A stretch of 64,000 bases of DNA, from positions 11,627,234-11,691,233 of the forward strand of contig NC_085059.1 in NCBI RefSeq assembly GCF_963662255.1, given 5' to 3'. Positions 26,036-39,800 of the stretch are shown one piece after another. The notes beneath the pieces were generated by a model. The model ran no database searches, was not told the DNA's origin, and worked only from the letters and a program-made list of their open reading frames with translations. This DNA comes from Cinclus cinclus. Its lineage: Eukaryota; Chordata; Aves; Passeriformes; Cinclidae. The position numbers were made by a program, and so were the translations under genes. Each line of letters starts with the position of its first letter. Positions within the stretch are counted from its first letter, which is position 1.

Positions 26036-26570
26036 TGCTCACACCAGAGCCCATGAAAGCCACATGGCACTGATTATTATTTTTTTCCTTAAAGGCTTGA
26101 TCCAGGAGAATCATTGGAATATACTTACTAGAACAGGTATTGGCAGTATTCCTCTCCCCTCCAAAGAATTCAGAGTTAGGACATGGTTTGGGATTCCAGG
26201 AGCGTCGGGCCGCAGCTACCCCCTCCTTAAGCAGCGCCCTGGCTCCCAAGCCACAGGCTGTGGGCAACAAAAGACTGTGCATAAATCCTGCTCGTGATGT
26301 TTTTCCCTAATATGGGATGCTTCCAGACAGACTGGACTAGAGAAAGGGAAAAAATATAGGATAAGACTTTTTCTTATTCCTGTTTATTCATCTTGGAGCT
26401 TTAGAGAAAGAACATCTCTCCCACGGGACAATAGTTGAAAAGTGATTTAATCTCCGAACTACTCTGACGGGCTCCAGCACTCTTCCCTGTGTTCAAGGGA
26501 GACTGCCATTTTACAAAAAGCCTGATCTGTCACAAGTGGAGAAGTCCTATAAATTTCAGCCCTTCCACAG

Positions 26571-26586
26571 AGGCAGAATTCTGCCT
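26571..26586. repeat. Perfect 16-bp palindrome
   Basis: AGGCAGAATTCTGCCT is its own reverse complement. It lies 260 bp left of the much longer palindrome at 26,847. No binding protein is recognised. Confidence 0.7.
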
Positions 26587-26846
26587 AGTCAGCAAATCCA
26601 CCCAGGGCATAGGTGTTAAATAACAACCCCAGTGTCACAATACTCCTGTCCTTGCTTAATTGTCACTCAACTTTAGAGGCTTCTGAAGCCTGCTGAGGCC
26701 TTTATTGTCAAATTTCGCCTGTCTCAGAACTTGAACAGCACAAGGAAGTGTCCTGCAGGACACACTAGAGTCTCATTTCTAACTTTTAAGGATCACTGGT
26801 TGACTAGCCATAAAGGATGAGACAGATAACTGGAGATGCCAGTTCC

Positions 26847-26897
26847 ACTAGTGGCCACTGTGACCTTCCAGGCTGGAAGCTCAGAGTGGCCACTAGT
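26847..26897. repeat. 51-bp near-perfect inverted repeat (hairpin)
   Basis: Two 25-nt arms (26,847-26,871 and 26,873-26,897) are complementary at 23 of 25 positions around a single central G at 26,872. The outer 13 bp (ACTAGTGGCCACT / AGTGGCCACTAGT) and the innermost 7 bp (CTTCCAG / CTGGAAG) are perfect; the two mismatches flank a paired triplet between them. Complementarity stops sharply outside these limits. As RNA it would fold into one stem-loop on either strand. It could be a fold-back transposon remnant, a small-RNA precursor or a protein-binding palindrome. No known family is recognised. Confidence 0.85.
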
Positions 26898-27456
26898 CAG
26901 CATTGCAGCTCTGACAGAAAGCACATTGTTTCTGCTATGTGGACAAACAGGTTGGACTAATTACCACACATAATCATTATTATTTATGCTCTACAGACAT
27001 CAGAGTTTTGTCTTTAAATGAATTTATAGAAGGGGGGGAAATCACAAAGCTGAATAATTCCTATAATTATATGCTTAAAAATCCTGAATTGAAGAAATTA
27101 GGGGACACAAAGGAACACATAAACTAATTATTCCTTGTTTTGCAGCTAACGTATTTCTATGGTAACCACTATGGTCTTCGAAGAAATTAAATTATTTTAA
27201 ATCAGTTCATTGGAAAAGTCCCCCAGTAAAACCACAAAACAAAAATCTCTCAAGTCTAAAGATGAAGGAAGAAAGTATGTGTTCTCCCAGCTGTGGATTA
27301 TTAAAGGTATGAAACTATAGTTTTATTGAAACCACTAAATAGGTTCTCCCTTACATGCTATGTGGGAGCTTGGTGCTTATGAGCATGGGCACAGGCATAT
27401 GTGAATGTATTGGTATAGAAGAGAGAATTTCACCTCTTCTATATACCATGTGTCAG

Positions 27457-27580
27457 TATGGCCAAGTGAATAGAGCACAAGAATGTATGGGTTTTAATAG
27501 TTGCATTTTGTGCTTCTTTTTCTTTTTACATTGAAAGCTTTGCCCTAATCCTTACAGAACCTCAGTTTCCCCTACACCAC
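27457..27580 (+). mobile_element. MIR-type SINE relic
   Basis: The head tatggccaagtgaatagagc with acaagaatg and the tail acctcagtttcccct match MIR in order and spacing (tagtggatagagcacaggactgg ... cctcagtttcccc). The middle is decayed. Confidence 0.55.
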
Positions 27581-29662
27581 CTTTTTTGCTAAGTATTTAT
27601 TTAAATATGAAGTGTCCCAACTCTGCCTCTCCCATATGTGAAAAAGTACATTAGGTAGGCAAAAAAACACATATAATTTTTGTAGACACACAGCACGTGA
27701 GAAGCAGTGTAATATTTAATAAAGACCAAATTTACACATTTTTTTTCTCTTGAAATACAGCAAATTAATCAAAAACATGCACTTAAAACCTAAACCAGCC
27801 TGTCACCAACTTCATATTATTTAAGTTTAGCTCAGGGGGTGCATTGCTAGAGGAATAATTCAATCAGAATGGCCCACGAAGCAGTCAGGCTCTGGCTCTG
27901 TGGGAGGTTCAATTCTTCAGACTGTGCAGAGCTTGTAGCCAAAAGAATTCGTGCACACATGCCTCACTCTTCTTTTGACCACACCACCAAAACCAGTGGC
28001 TTCCCCTATCACATCTGTGGCCATGCTGGCAGCTACAGATAAAGGAGTTAACTGAACAGGCTCATGTGAAGGGATCCTCAGGATTCAGTTAGGAGGAAAG
28101 TCCCTGCAGTTGTAGCTGAGGAGCAGGGTTTAGACTTTTTTCACAGAAGTCAGAATTCCGTTCCTCTCTTTCAGCTCTGCTTGGCGCTTCTACTGTCACC
28201 TTCTCAGATGTCTGCCTGCCTACAGTGCTGAGACCAAAACAGGAACTTTACCACAGAAAACTAAATTGAGTGCTGCACACGATCTGCCTCTCTCTGCTTG
28301 GATGAACTGTCACAAATAGAAGAAATACCGGGAAACTTCAGTGTGTCAGGCACTAAAAGACTGCACAGTTACCTTTTGTATTACTTGTTACAGAACAGCT
28401 ATCATCAGCTTTACCATTTTTCTGGGATAGTTTTTTGCCACAGCTTTGCAAGGATGTAAAGACATGGCACACATCCAGGCACAGTCCAGCAAGATTCATC
28501 CCTGCCTTTGATTAACATAAGATTGTTATTATTCTTAATAATAGCAATAACAGTTCCTATTAAAACATCCTGCTGGCTTTGGAGAGCAGGCTTCTGTTTT
28601 CCTCAGGTTCTAATTTTAGAAGCTTCTGGGGACTATGTAAATATGTGAGCCGGAACAAACAAAAGAACCATATAGATTGTTTGCTGGAAGTTTGGGTGGA
28701 TGGTCAGATCCAAATATCCCACTGTACTGAAGTCACTGCCCTGGGCTTCCACAGAAGAGTCAGTACAGGGGTTTTGTGGTTCTGGCTGGACTATTGCTGA
28801 GAAGAGGAGCTTTTGCTTCTGTTTCACTGGGAAAAGGCAAATCTGGGACAGATAAAGAAGTACTGAGAGCCACCACTGGGCAAATGCTATCAGACTGGGG
28901 AAAGGCAATGACAATGTGCACAGCCCTCTCTAGAACCTCATCACAGTAAGGGAAATCTGCTCTCATTTGATGCAAAGCTTCTCAGCTCTCTGTGCCAAGC
29001 TGGTTGTGGCCCTGTTCTGCATCTGTTCTGCCAAATTTTTGTGCTCACTGCTGTGTTTAGAAAAAAAAAATGTAGTGGTAAAATGTTCATTTTGCATTTG
29101 TAGTAACAGCTTTCTTCAAAAGATATAACAGCTTATCACACACTCTAAAGTCCAGCTTGTTCACTTCCCATTCTTTTTCATTAATCCAAAGGAAAATACC
29201 CTATATGACAATTTGCATCACACTTCTAACACAGAAGACCTGAAATAACTTCATGAATTAGAGTTTTTTGCATTTTGATTCTACAAAGCACTTAAGCAGG
29301 AGCTTAATTTACTGCGGATAAGTAGTATGTGGGTCCAGTGGGATTATGTATCTGATTAAAGAATAAATGTAATTGTCTCTCCAGATCAATGCCATAATTT
29401 ACTCCTCATTGAGTATCAGATAAATCTTTATAGTTTCTTCAATAAACTTATGCAGTGCAAAACACTAAGTGATCCAACTTATTAAACCAAGCACGCACTA
29501 CTGAAAATCTATACCCAGATGTATATTAACATTGCAGTTTAAGTATTTAATTTCTATTAAATTTCCTAGTCAAATAAAATCTTTGCTTTTTTTCCCAGAA
29601 CTCTATATAGAGAGCTCATAAACGCAAGCCTCAGCTTGCCCAACAATGTCTTGACAAATTTC

Positions 29663-29766
29663 AGACACACACACAAAAAAAGAACAACCCCACCAAAAAA
29701 CCCAAAGAAACAAACAACAAAAACCCAACCAAACAAACAAACAAACAAAAAAAAACAACCAAAGAA
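29663..29766 (+). repeat. A/C-only low-complexity tract with (CAAA)n
   Basis: About 100 bp are almost purely A and C, including acaaacaaacaaacaaac. The complementary strand is T/G-rich and yields a spurious phenylalanine/glycine/valine-rich open frame. Confidence 0.85.
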
Positions 29767-32189
29767 CACCCACTCACTTGACAGGTCAGACCCTACATCA
29801 GGGACAAACTTTCAAGACCATGGAGAATAACTTAAGGTATTTAAAAGAATACAATAATTTTGTAAGGCAGCTATAGCACAGAAAATTAGATATTGGGGTT
29901 GCTTTTGTTGATAGTTGGTGCTTTGGACACGTGTTCCTTTATCTGCACTTCAGGGACCCTTATTCACTCAGCACTAAAAGTTAACGCATCCATCAGAGGA
30001 ATGATTTAATGGCCTTCACAGCCAACAGTGACCCTGCAGGAAGAATAAATGAGTATGTGTTTTTAGCTGAAGGCAAAGGCATGTTTTGCACACATGATGT
30101 CACTCTTGCAACTCAGGAAGAACTAATTGCTTGGCTTGTTGTAAAGTCTCCTGCTCTTTGGGTTCCCTTGCAAATTATAGTCATCTGGAGAGCTGCAGCA
30201 TGTCATCAGCACACAACAATGTTGTCTGAAGCATAATTAATATCTGCCTTTCTTTTCAAGTTCCTTATTTACCCTCTTTTCCCCATGACAAATATGTTAA
30301 TGACCTCTCCAAAACCCACAAGTTGTCATTTTCAAAGAGCCCCTGTCTTTCTGCCTTGAGCTGAACACTTTAGATTAAATCATGGTGAGCCTGTTCTTGC
30401 CCCCATTATTAAATTAAAGCTATTGAGGGCTTTGTCAGTGACTTCAGTGTAAGCAAACTCTCACAGTCTGTAATGGGAGCAGGACCACAGACTTATTTTG
30501 CTTTGCACCTTCAGCTAGAGGAAAAAAAAAACAACCAACACACCAAACAATACAAAGGGATTGCCTTACCATTTCACAGGATTTAGAGTTGAATTAAGTG
30601 TCCAGAGCAACATAAGGATCATCAGACCAGCCAGTCTCATGGGCTGAGAAGTTTGGGTTGGGTTACAGGGTCTTAAAAGGCCACTTGTTTTGCCCTTGGC
30701 TTGGATTTTGGAAATGGCTTTTATATTTTTGAGGATATTTCCAGCAATGTTGACTGCTTACCTGGTTCTCTGTTAGTATTTATCTGCAAAGGGCAAAATA
30801 CTAGCCAGAGTTTAATACCATTGCATATGAAAATAAACGTACTGAAAATTTATTCAGGGTCAGTAATAAACATATTGGCAGCCCAGACTATTACTGGGGA
30901 ACATTTTGACAGCAGCTTATGAACTGTACTGCTCACACTCATAAAGGGCTTGGATAATTCTGAATGTGCATCCATTTTTTGGTGTGTAACTTTACAAATG
31001 AGTCAGGTTTACAAATAATAAATGAATTTACACTAAAACCAGAAATAGGATCTTCTATATTCAATTATCTACATCTGTATTCTGCCTTTTTTTAATTTAA
31101 AAATTCCCTTACTAAATCATCTGCCATACAGCAGAAAACTCCATGCAACACAACACTACTACTTAGCTATTAGTTTAAGGTGTGAATAAAGCATTTCCCT
31201 TTCCAGTAGTTAAACACATGGCAAACCTCCATGCTGCACTTATCAAGTTCTCACATGTTTCTACCCCTCCCCAGTTAGCAAGGTAGAACTTCTGGAATTC
31301 TTAACGTATTACTAATATGAATGTACTTGCAGGTGGGAACTACAAGATACATTATAAATTTCTTCTTCTTTTGCACATAGAGCTGAAGAATAGAGGCTCA
31401 GACCTCCTTTTTCTATTCCAAAATGTGCTATAACCAGATTTCAGCTGAAGCGCCCTTCTCCTATTGATCTAAGACTTTGCAGACCCTCTGAGGATCACAA
31501 TTGGAAGCAGATATTTATCTCTAATTCCAGCTCTGCCTCAGTGGTGATGTATTTGAGGATGAACACTGTCCTCAAAGGAGTGTGCACTGCTGTGGTCTCA
31601 GCTAAGGAAGAGTAAATTTTATCTTGACTGGAGCACATTTTTCCCAGCACTTTTCCCTGGTCAGCAGCATTATACCATCCTATGAGGTTGCCAGTGAGAG
31701 CACTAAGGTCACTATTCCAAGAGGGATTTGAAATCCCAGACTATCTAGTAAGCATAATACACAGAGTCCACACCTCTCCCAGTGCTGCAGGCTGTGATAG
31801 AGTCTTAGTCCTGCTAAGCAGGGGAAGGAAGCCCAAGGTCTGTGAGCACTAAGGTACAATATTCTAAAAGCCCCCTGTCATTTGCATTTTTAAAAAATAT
31901 TTTCTGTTACTTAGGTAGAGCAGCATAAAGAAAGCACAGTACATAAACATTGCTAAATGACAGGCAAAATCCATTTCAGCATAAGGATTATTTTTAATTA
32001 CCTATATTGATTCTCATTCCATCATGATTTGATGTGTTTTTTCAGCATTTTGTAAAAACCTTCCTACATTCATCATTTAATAGCTACAACCGCCACTGCA
32101 TTTAAAAGCATGCATAGATTTATAAAGTCTGCCAGACAAGCCCAGTGGATTTTAATGATCTTCTCTCCTAGCAATAAATGGAGAGCTCA

Positions 32190-32350
32190 TAGAATAGGGG
32201 CTGTGATTCAGGATTCTTGGGTTCTGGTCTTCATTTTGCAATACTGTCGCTGCCAAACTACACTTGACACCTCTGTGCCTCAGCTTGCCTAGTTCATAAA
32301 TGGGCCCAGCAACACCTGTCACACGCTGTTAAAAGGTTGAGTTAATTGCT
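32190..32350 (+). mobile_element. MIR-type SINE relic
   Basis: Words in MIR order are ggattcttgggttctggtct, then cacctctgtgcctcagcttg, then ttcataaatgggcccagcaa. Matching continues to the tail (cacacgctgttaaaaggttgagtta). This is the clearest MIR copy in the window. Confidence 0.65.
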
Positions 32351-32384
32351 GCTCATAAATCATATTGAGAGCCTTGAAAAGGAG

Positions 32385-32386
<2 letters not shown>

Positions 32387-32430
<44 letters not shown>
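32387..32430. repeat. (AT)22 microsatellite
   Basis: 44 bp of uninterrupted AT dinucleotides follow the MIR relic after a short spacer. It can extrude a cruciform and is expected to be length-variable. Confidence 0.95.
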
Positions 32431-32433
<3 letters not shown>

Positions 32434-33743
32434 AAGCAGGTGCGATGTTGTAATAGAATTGCATTGCTTTCAGATACACAGTTTAAAATTAAATTCCTGG
32501 AGATTCATACCTCTGGTATCACTTTACTACCCATTAGTATTAAAGATTGCTTCCAGAACATTCAAAACCTGCCTACTATGTTTGTGCAATTCAAGACAAC
32601 ATTACTATGACACAGGGAAAAACACTCGGAGAGAGAAAATTTTCCCTATCCATGTCCTATTGGAGTGAGTTTTGCATTCATTTTGAGGGCCATGGGACCC
32701 AAATCTATTCCCCATTTCTAATCAGCCTGTAAAAGCAACGCTGGCACTTTATAAGATAGAAATCCTACATTTAATAGCTCTGTCACAAACAAATGCTTCC
32801 CCTCCCTCTTAACAAGCACATTGGGTGGCTGAAGGATTTAAAATTAGGCACCTTCACTTTGGGAAGCGTTTTGAGATCTGCCAAGTACAAAGTAGACTGT
32901 TAAGATTACCACTTTCACTTTGATTTCTTTTTTCCCCTCTCTCCATGAATAACTTGTGATCAAATCCAGCTGCCTTGTAGACAAGAAGCAGGTTGGGGGT
33001 TAGGAATGAACACTGTGTCTTTCAGGGTATCATCCACAGAACTGGAGTTTGAAATAGTAGAAACAGGATGGAATAGTAGAAATATAGAAAAAAGCTATGA
33101 AATTTGGATTAGATGAGAAAATTGCTATTTAGACTTCAATGGTTTTCAAGGCATCATCTTAAATTCTTCCCACTAGAAAGTCAAGGGAGCATTACAAACT
33201 TTCAATCCATGCCCAGAATACTGCAGAATCCAGTAAAGCTGTCTTTCTTGGGCTCTTGGCTCAATTTCAGCTCTACGGTAGAGCCTAAGTAGATAATGTC
33301 TGTGTCTTTTCCATGTTGCAGTGAAGTGACACAAAAAGCAATAAAGATTGAGGGACAGAGGTGCCTACAGCAATATGACTCCATTCCTACTCATCTCTCC
33401 CACTGCTCCCGTGGGTTGAACACTCCCTGTGCTCCAGGCCTTGTACATGACCACAAGTGGACCTTTGGAGGAGAGAGGACTTGAATCCCTGCTAGCTGTT
33501 CCATTCTGGTATAATTTCCAACCACACAACTGCGACAAAATCCCAGACAATGAGACTCATCCTTCAGCCCTGCCCGGGGTACCAGGGGTCACCAGCTCCA
33601 TTCCCAGTGCAGCCCATTCACTCTGTCCCACAGCTCATGTTCAACAGACGTGTGATAGATTAGTCTTTTCTTTAACCCTTCCAAACTGAACTATTTCTAG
33701 TTCATTCACTGGGTGTGCTTGATCAGAGAAACCTGAGGCTTGC

Positions 33744-33828
33744 TGTGGTACCCCTGCCCATAGCTGGGGGTTGGAACAAAATGATCTTTGATGGTCCATT
33801 CCTACCCAAACCATTCTGTGATTCAATG
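33744..33828 (+). mobile_element. CR1 LINE 3' end fragment
   Basis: A short sense-strand CR1 tail: cccctgcccatagctggggg, then ttggaacaaaatgatctttg, ending aaccattctgtgattcaatg, which matches the CR1 terminal octamer repeat (attctatg). Confidence 0.85.
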
Positions 33829-36800
33829 GGGCTTTTTCCATGGAACCTTATATGCCAGAAAATTATGTGAAGGCCTCTTAACATTTAACATTTCAACATT
33901 TTAGTAGCTACTTACCACCAAATGATCAAATCAAGCTGCAAGAATTAATTGTAATTTATTTCATGCTTGAAATCAAAAGGAGAAGCAGTTACCTGGTTTA
34001 CCCAAATCTGAAGCAACCAGATTTTACAAGAAGGGGTCTGGATGCTGAACAGAGCCATCAGTAGGCTGGAGAACATAAACAGGGAAACGGGAAATATAAA
34101 TAATCCATGACTGGAGGATTCAGCTCCCATTTGGGGGCAGAACACTGAAACTATAATTGCTCTTGCAACTGATAAATGAAAACAATTACTCACTTTATTT
34201 AAACGGTTGTTAGTTCTGCCAACACAAGTTTATTGGTCAGACTGCTCATAAAATGAAATAATAGAGAGGTTTGATTTTAAAAAAATCATGTGATTATAGA
34301 AGAACCCCAAAATGGATAAAGATGTTCAGGCATTCCCTTCCTATCTGGTTCAGACAGCAGGGACATTTTTTCCAAGCTGTTTTTTGTAGTAATGAAAACC
34401 AGAATTTTTACTATGATTTTTTAATGAGATAAAGAGCAAGCCAAGTCTTGGGACTGGAGGAGCAAGAACTTTATAGCTTCTCACATGGATAGGGATAACA
34501 TTTAGGATGCTGGAGCAGTGCAGGCCAGGGCAGAGGCTGCTGGGAGCAAGGCTCAGCACCTGCGAGGGCATGGCCACACAGAGGTTCAATGGCCAACTTG
34601 AGCACAGCAAGGGCAGGAGGAGGGGCAGTGTCTGGCTCTGCTCATCCTGCAGCAGGATGGAGGGGCATGGCTGCCCCTGAGCCTCCTCCTCTGCCAGCAC
34701 TGCAGGGACAGGTGGCTCTTCAGCCAGGGCCAGGTGCTCGGTGAGCACCCACAGTCCTGCCAACCCCACAGCACCAAAAACAGTGAGAAACACTTTGATT
34801 CTGTGCATTTAACCTACTCAGGCCCTGGCAGGAGACTCCTCAGCCACTGAGACAAAGGCTGCCTGCAAAGAGCAAACAGATATTTTATGCCCCAAATGTT
34901 CAGTGCCTGAGGGGAAGAGGGGCAAGAGTGGGTCAGCAGGGCAAGACATGCAGGGGAATGGGATAGGAACTGGCATGCCCACTGCTTCCCCACTGCAAGA
35001 GGCTTTTGGCATCAGAGTGACAACTGGGTGGAAACTCTGTGCTTCGTAATACCTAAAAACAAAAACCATTTGTAAGATTTTTCCCCTTTCCTGGGGACCT
35101 ACGAGGAGTGGTCCCGCATTTGCCTTACAACTATTCGTGGCATCAAAAGCACATTCAAGAGATCAGACAGAGCTACAGCAGGAGCAGCAGTTGAAGAAGA
35201 GCACATGCCTCTTACTATTACTTGTAGAGAAAACCATAAATGAACCAATATTTTGGAATGCTGAAATGTCACTGGCAGAAAGATGAGAAACAAAGCTTCT
35301 GGTGGAAGCTGGAAGGGGCTCCATTCCAAATTTTCCCCATTCCATTTTCTGGATTCACATATTCATCATTTAACCACAAGAAAAGAAAATTTTTATAGCA
35401 GATATCTAACAAGTTGATCTTGATATAGTCTCTGTATGTGACCCATCATCAGTATTGTCTGGATGCTACAGTTTCTATTCTTTTCACCTCTGTATTTAAC
35501 ATTTGAAAGTCATCACACTCCTATTTTCTTAAAGAATATGGTATAGTGCTACAAAATGCACAAAGACCTAACAGTACTGACATCCACAGCAAGACCTTCA
35601 CAGACCACAGAAATCTTTTTGCTCCTTTTTACAGAGGTGCTGCACACCAAGAGGTGAGGCACACATTGCTTACAGCTGCTGCTGTAGCTTCTTTTTGGCT
35701 GACTGGGATGTACACAGCTCAAGGGAAAACAGCCAAAGCTTTTACAAACCTCTCTCTGTCTTGGCTAACAAAACTTCTTTCTATGAAAATTGCCACCTTG
35801 TATGGTCACACCCGAGACAAGAAAGCACTAAACTCCTGCTGGTTTACAGCCCCTAAGGAGAGTCACCACCCCACACTGAGTCCAGAGAAGCAGTTGAACA
35901 GAGGCATAACAAAATGACACAGCATTAACACCTGTGAGCATACGAGCTCACTATAGCAAGATACACATTCCAATCTGAGAGATGCCAGGCACAAAGTGGA
36001 CTGACCTGTTTTGAAGATCACAAATTTTACTGATAAACATACACATGCCAATAATGTGGGGGGGAAATGGCCTTTGGAAGGGGAGAATTTAGCTCAAGTT
36101 GAATTATTTTTTTCAATTCACAGATTAGAATTTCATTGTACTTCAAATACTACTTAATATGAACAAAAATACCTTGTACAGAACCCAGGAAGGTTCACAC
36201 TGAGCTCAGGAGATCCTGTGATATTAGTGGATAAATCAACTATCTCTTGCTTTACAGTGGTGTGATCCAACATCAGAATTGAAAGAGAGGCTAAGAAACT
36301 TTTAGTTTCTCTCTAACTTTGTACAAGCAACATCTAAGCTTCATTTTTCTAATATGTGAAATGAAAACACTTCACTGCAAAGTACCTAAAGAGCAGTGAG
36401 TATGAATACCTTCATGGATGTGCAATCAAGTGAAAAAACCCAAGACTTAGACTGAAGCCTTATGCACCATCTTGGCATGTGGAGAAGATCCTGTAGTTCA
36501 TTTATAAGAGGGGCAAAAAATGGGACCCAGTTGTTCATTCAGTAATTAAAATTGCTGCTGAGGAAGAGGCATTTCTCCAAAGCCATTAAAAATTACAACA
36601 ATACAGTTTGTATTCAGCATAATATGAGGTGTTCCAGATGCCCTTGACCCCCGTGCACACATTCTTTTTGTGCTTCTGTTCAATGCACCCCAAACCCTCA
36701 TAACCTAGATATTTTAATCCTTTCTAAGCAAAAGTTAAAGTTAAACAGAGATTAATAGCATTAATAGCATTAAAAGTTCAATGTGTTCAATGATCATAAA

Positions 36801-39800
36801 GAGAAGTCTTTTACAGAGTCTAAACAAGACTAATTAATAAGTAAATGCAACTCAAAGTTCCTTGCTTTCACTAGGTCATCTCAGATATCACTACAAATAC
36901 CTTTAAGAAAGATGCTTCATATTGTTCTGTCATTTCTAAATGGTGGGTACTGCTCAAAAAAATCACTCCATAAGTTATTTACCTGGCTGGATTTCCATAT
37001 GTCATATGCTTAGAAATATAAAGGGGTGTTTCTGCCATCCTTCTGTTTGAGTAAGTTCCTGTGAATCTCTTTTGTCTACTTGGATTGTCAGAAAGAAGCA
37101 CTGAATCTCCTCAGCAGTGCTTTAATTGGCTCTGTGGGAACATGCTCTCATCACTCCCCTTCATTCTCTAACGTATCTTTCCAAAATCATAATGCCTATT
37201 TCTCTAATTACTTTATTTGGCAGCCTGAAAGTAAGGGTAATTATAGTGTTCTCTTTTAGCTTGTAAGGAGGATAGAGGACTAGATAGTTTGGAAGAAGGA
37301 AAAATCAGACAAGTAGGTCCTGATTATACTCAAACAGGAATTTCCAGAGGAAATGTGTGGTTATCCATGAAGGACTTCGAGAGCAATTTTCCTTCAAGCC
37401 AATACTGAACCAATACAAGACAACAGAGGCACAGTAACAATGCCACATTCCCAAAGGAGATGTTGAACAAATGTCATTACCACATTTCATATTCGTTAAA
37501 GATTTGATGTCAAGATGAAAGGTGTTAACCTTGGAAACCTGGCCAGACTCCAACATAGATAATTACATTCTGCCTCCCTGAGCAGTTCTCTGTAGAGTTC
37601 CAGCTGGACATTTCAGCCCTTGAAATGTCGTTGCCTTGCTGTGAGTGGCTCAAGAAACGGACTGTGCAACTCAACAATATTCAGTGTCAACAACTTGTAT
37701 TATGGAGATGTAAAACCTTAGAGCAGTTGCCAATCATGCCACAGAAAAGTTATTTGGGTTACTGTGCATCACTGCAGTCCTTTTACACCCAAGCAGCCCT
37801 AGGAATGCCATGAAACATACGATGCATGTAACTTTTGTGGGACAGACCTGCTGGAAAGGGAAAAATATTGTGCCTTCACTCACAGTGTCTTTCTTTGGAA
37901 GAAGCTCATTGAGACAGATGAGGGTTGCTGCTCTACTAGAATTGTTCAAGTTTGCATTGTGTCACTATTTCTCAGGGAAGCAGTCCTGCTTGGATCTTTG
38001 AGTTGTGGAAAAATTTTGCAGTCTGGTAACACCACTACCAACTGTGAACACAGCATTTACAGCCTGACTGCTGGATGCTAGCAGCACATTAAATGCTGCA
38101 GCACTGAGACCTGCTCTGCAAGCAGAGCATTTACAATTCCAGACATACTCATAGGGAAGATTCCCTAGAGGCAGATGGACATGGCTGCGCAGATGCTCCC
38201 TTCGTCCTGTGTCCCCGGGTACACGTTCTGGCCCTGTCTCTGTTCCAGGAGGGATGTGTATGGACAGCCACCCCCCACACACATTGATTTCTTTTGCAAG
38301 GGTGTCAGGGCATGCCTGGGAATGGGAGCTGGGCTGCACCCCAAGGGGTGCTCAGTGGGTTTGTTGTGGAACCAGGGCAGTACTGAACTGCAGCCGCTGA
38401 TGTCACTATCTGCTTTCAGAGGGCAAGCAGAAAACAGCACTGAGGGTCTTTTGCATGAGCTTCCCAAGGGTTGATGAGTTTGTTATTACTATATGCATCT
38501 TTTCCTTACAAAAGGGAATCATATTTTAGCTCAAGAAGGCAGGATTCCTGAAAGTCCCATACTGGAAAATATTATCTGCATGCAAAAACCCTGATGCAGA
38601 GGCTCACTGAAGTCTGTCACACACTGATTTAAATGCAAGCGACTTCAAGGACTGCACTCTCAAATGTATTACAGGAAATTGTTGTAAAAAGAAAATTATT
38701 GACCATCCTATGAGTACAGGAGTATTTATCCTTATTTATGCAAAAACCCCTAAGCCTATCTGATCTCATATTGATGGCCATTCTATCTTAGATTCATTTT
38801 GTAGGGCCTTTAATAAAACTGCAATAACCAGAGCTAGGGAATGACAGCCTATGTTAAGTTTCTGACACTGCAAAGAGCAACGTGGATCATATTCAGAAAT
38901 TTTCCCAGTGCTCAACGCCACTTATCAAATTCCCTTCAAGCATTCATCATACTCATGCAAATAATTTATTCTTCCCCACAAAAGCTTTGTGTTTGATCAC
39001 AATGACAACTTACTGCTTCTGTTCTGCATCACATACATTATGGAGCTTCACACCCCAGAGCAAGAGCTAAATCACATCGAGGAAACCTATTGAGGTGACT
39101 GTCCATTTGTGCAGTCCTTGCACAATTATGTCTCATGAACTCATAGAGATTTAGTTATGTCAACAAGGTCTGCAGAACCAAGACCACACTTTTGAAAGAT
39201 GAGTTGTTAATCCTGAAAAGGATTAACACATTAGGAGATAAGCAAATGCCTAGCTCAAGATTATTGTTACAAGCACTTTGATTATAAACTACATTTTTAT
39301 CATTTAGGAGTCACCTGTCCTGCAAATACACATGCATTAATAATTTGTCTATTTAATCCCTGGGAAGCCACAAACAGGTTTTAGAATCTGCCGATCAGGG
39401 TAAGGAGTCTGTCAGAATGGCTTCAGCAAATAAAAGAAATGCAAAATACTGAAACATACCTAGAGGACAGAGTCTCCTGACTGAGTAGGGTTGTAGGCTG
39501 AGACCCAAAGAGCTCGTAATTTGGGATGGAATGGCTTTTACGAATTAACCAGTGCAGAAAGCCAACATCACACAAGTTACACATTTACCAGGCAGTGCTT
39601 GACAGCAAGAAACAAGCTCCAGCACAGAAAATATCTGTATATTTTAAGCCTCCATACCAAACTGACTCCTCATACAATTCATCTGCAGGCTGTAATTTAC
39701 TAAATCCATCTGTTGTTCCTACAGCTTGCTTTCTGGAAATTTTGCATTTCAAGGGTCTGCTTGTTAGAGAAGGTCAAAGAGTAATGCAGGCCCTTTCATT

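Larger units (their letters stand above)
26036..33743. other. Intergenic DNA without recognisable gene
   Basis: No exon is recognisable. Separate entries cover a 16-bp palindrome, a 51-bp hairpin, two MIR relics, an AC-rich tract and an AT microsatellite. The rest is unremarkable AT-rich sequence in which I see nothing further. Confidence 0.55.

Noticed and set aside
24307..26056. Very long open frames (452-536 codons) on both strands, which look like genes for repeat proteins
   Set aside because: They are produced by the 18-bp minisatellite, whose unit is a multiple of three and contains no stop in any frame. There is no promoter-exon structure or non-repeat domain to support translation.
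26847..26897. CTCF-site reading of CCACTAGTGGCC in the palindrome arms
   Set aside because: The spacing is one base short of the usual CCACTAGGTGGC form and aligning without a gap leaves two core mismatches. The palindrome is reported without this interpretation.
34350..34808. Minus-strand 152-codon ATG frame with a hydrophobic, signal-like N-terminus (MHRIKVFLTVFGAVG...)
   Set aside because: No family motif, no splice context and no conserved pattern is recognisable, and one such frame is expected by chance in a GC-richer patch of this length. Ribosome profiling or conservation could revive it.
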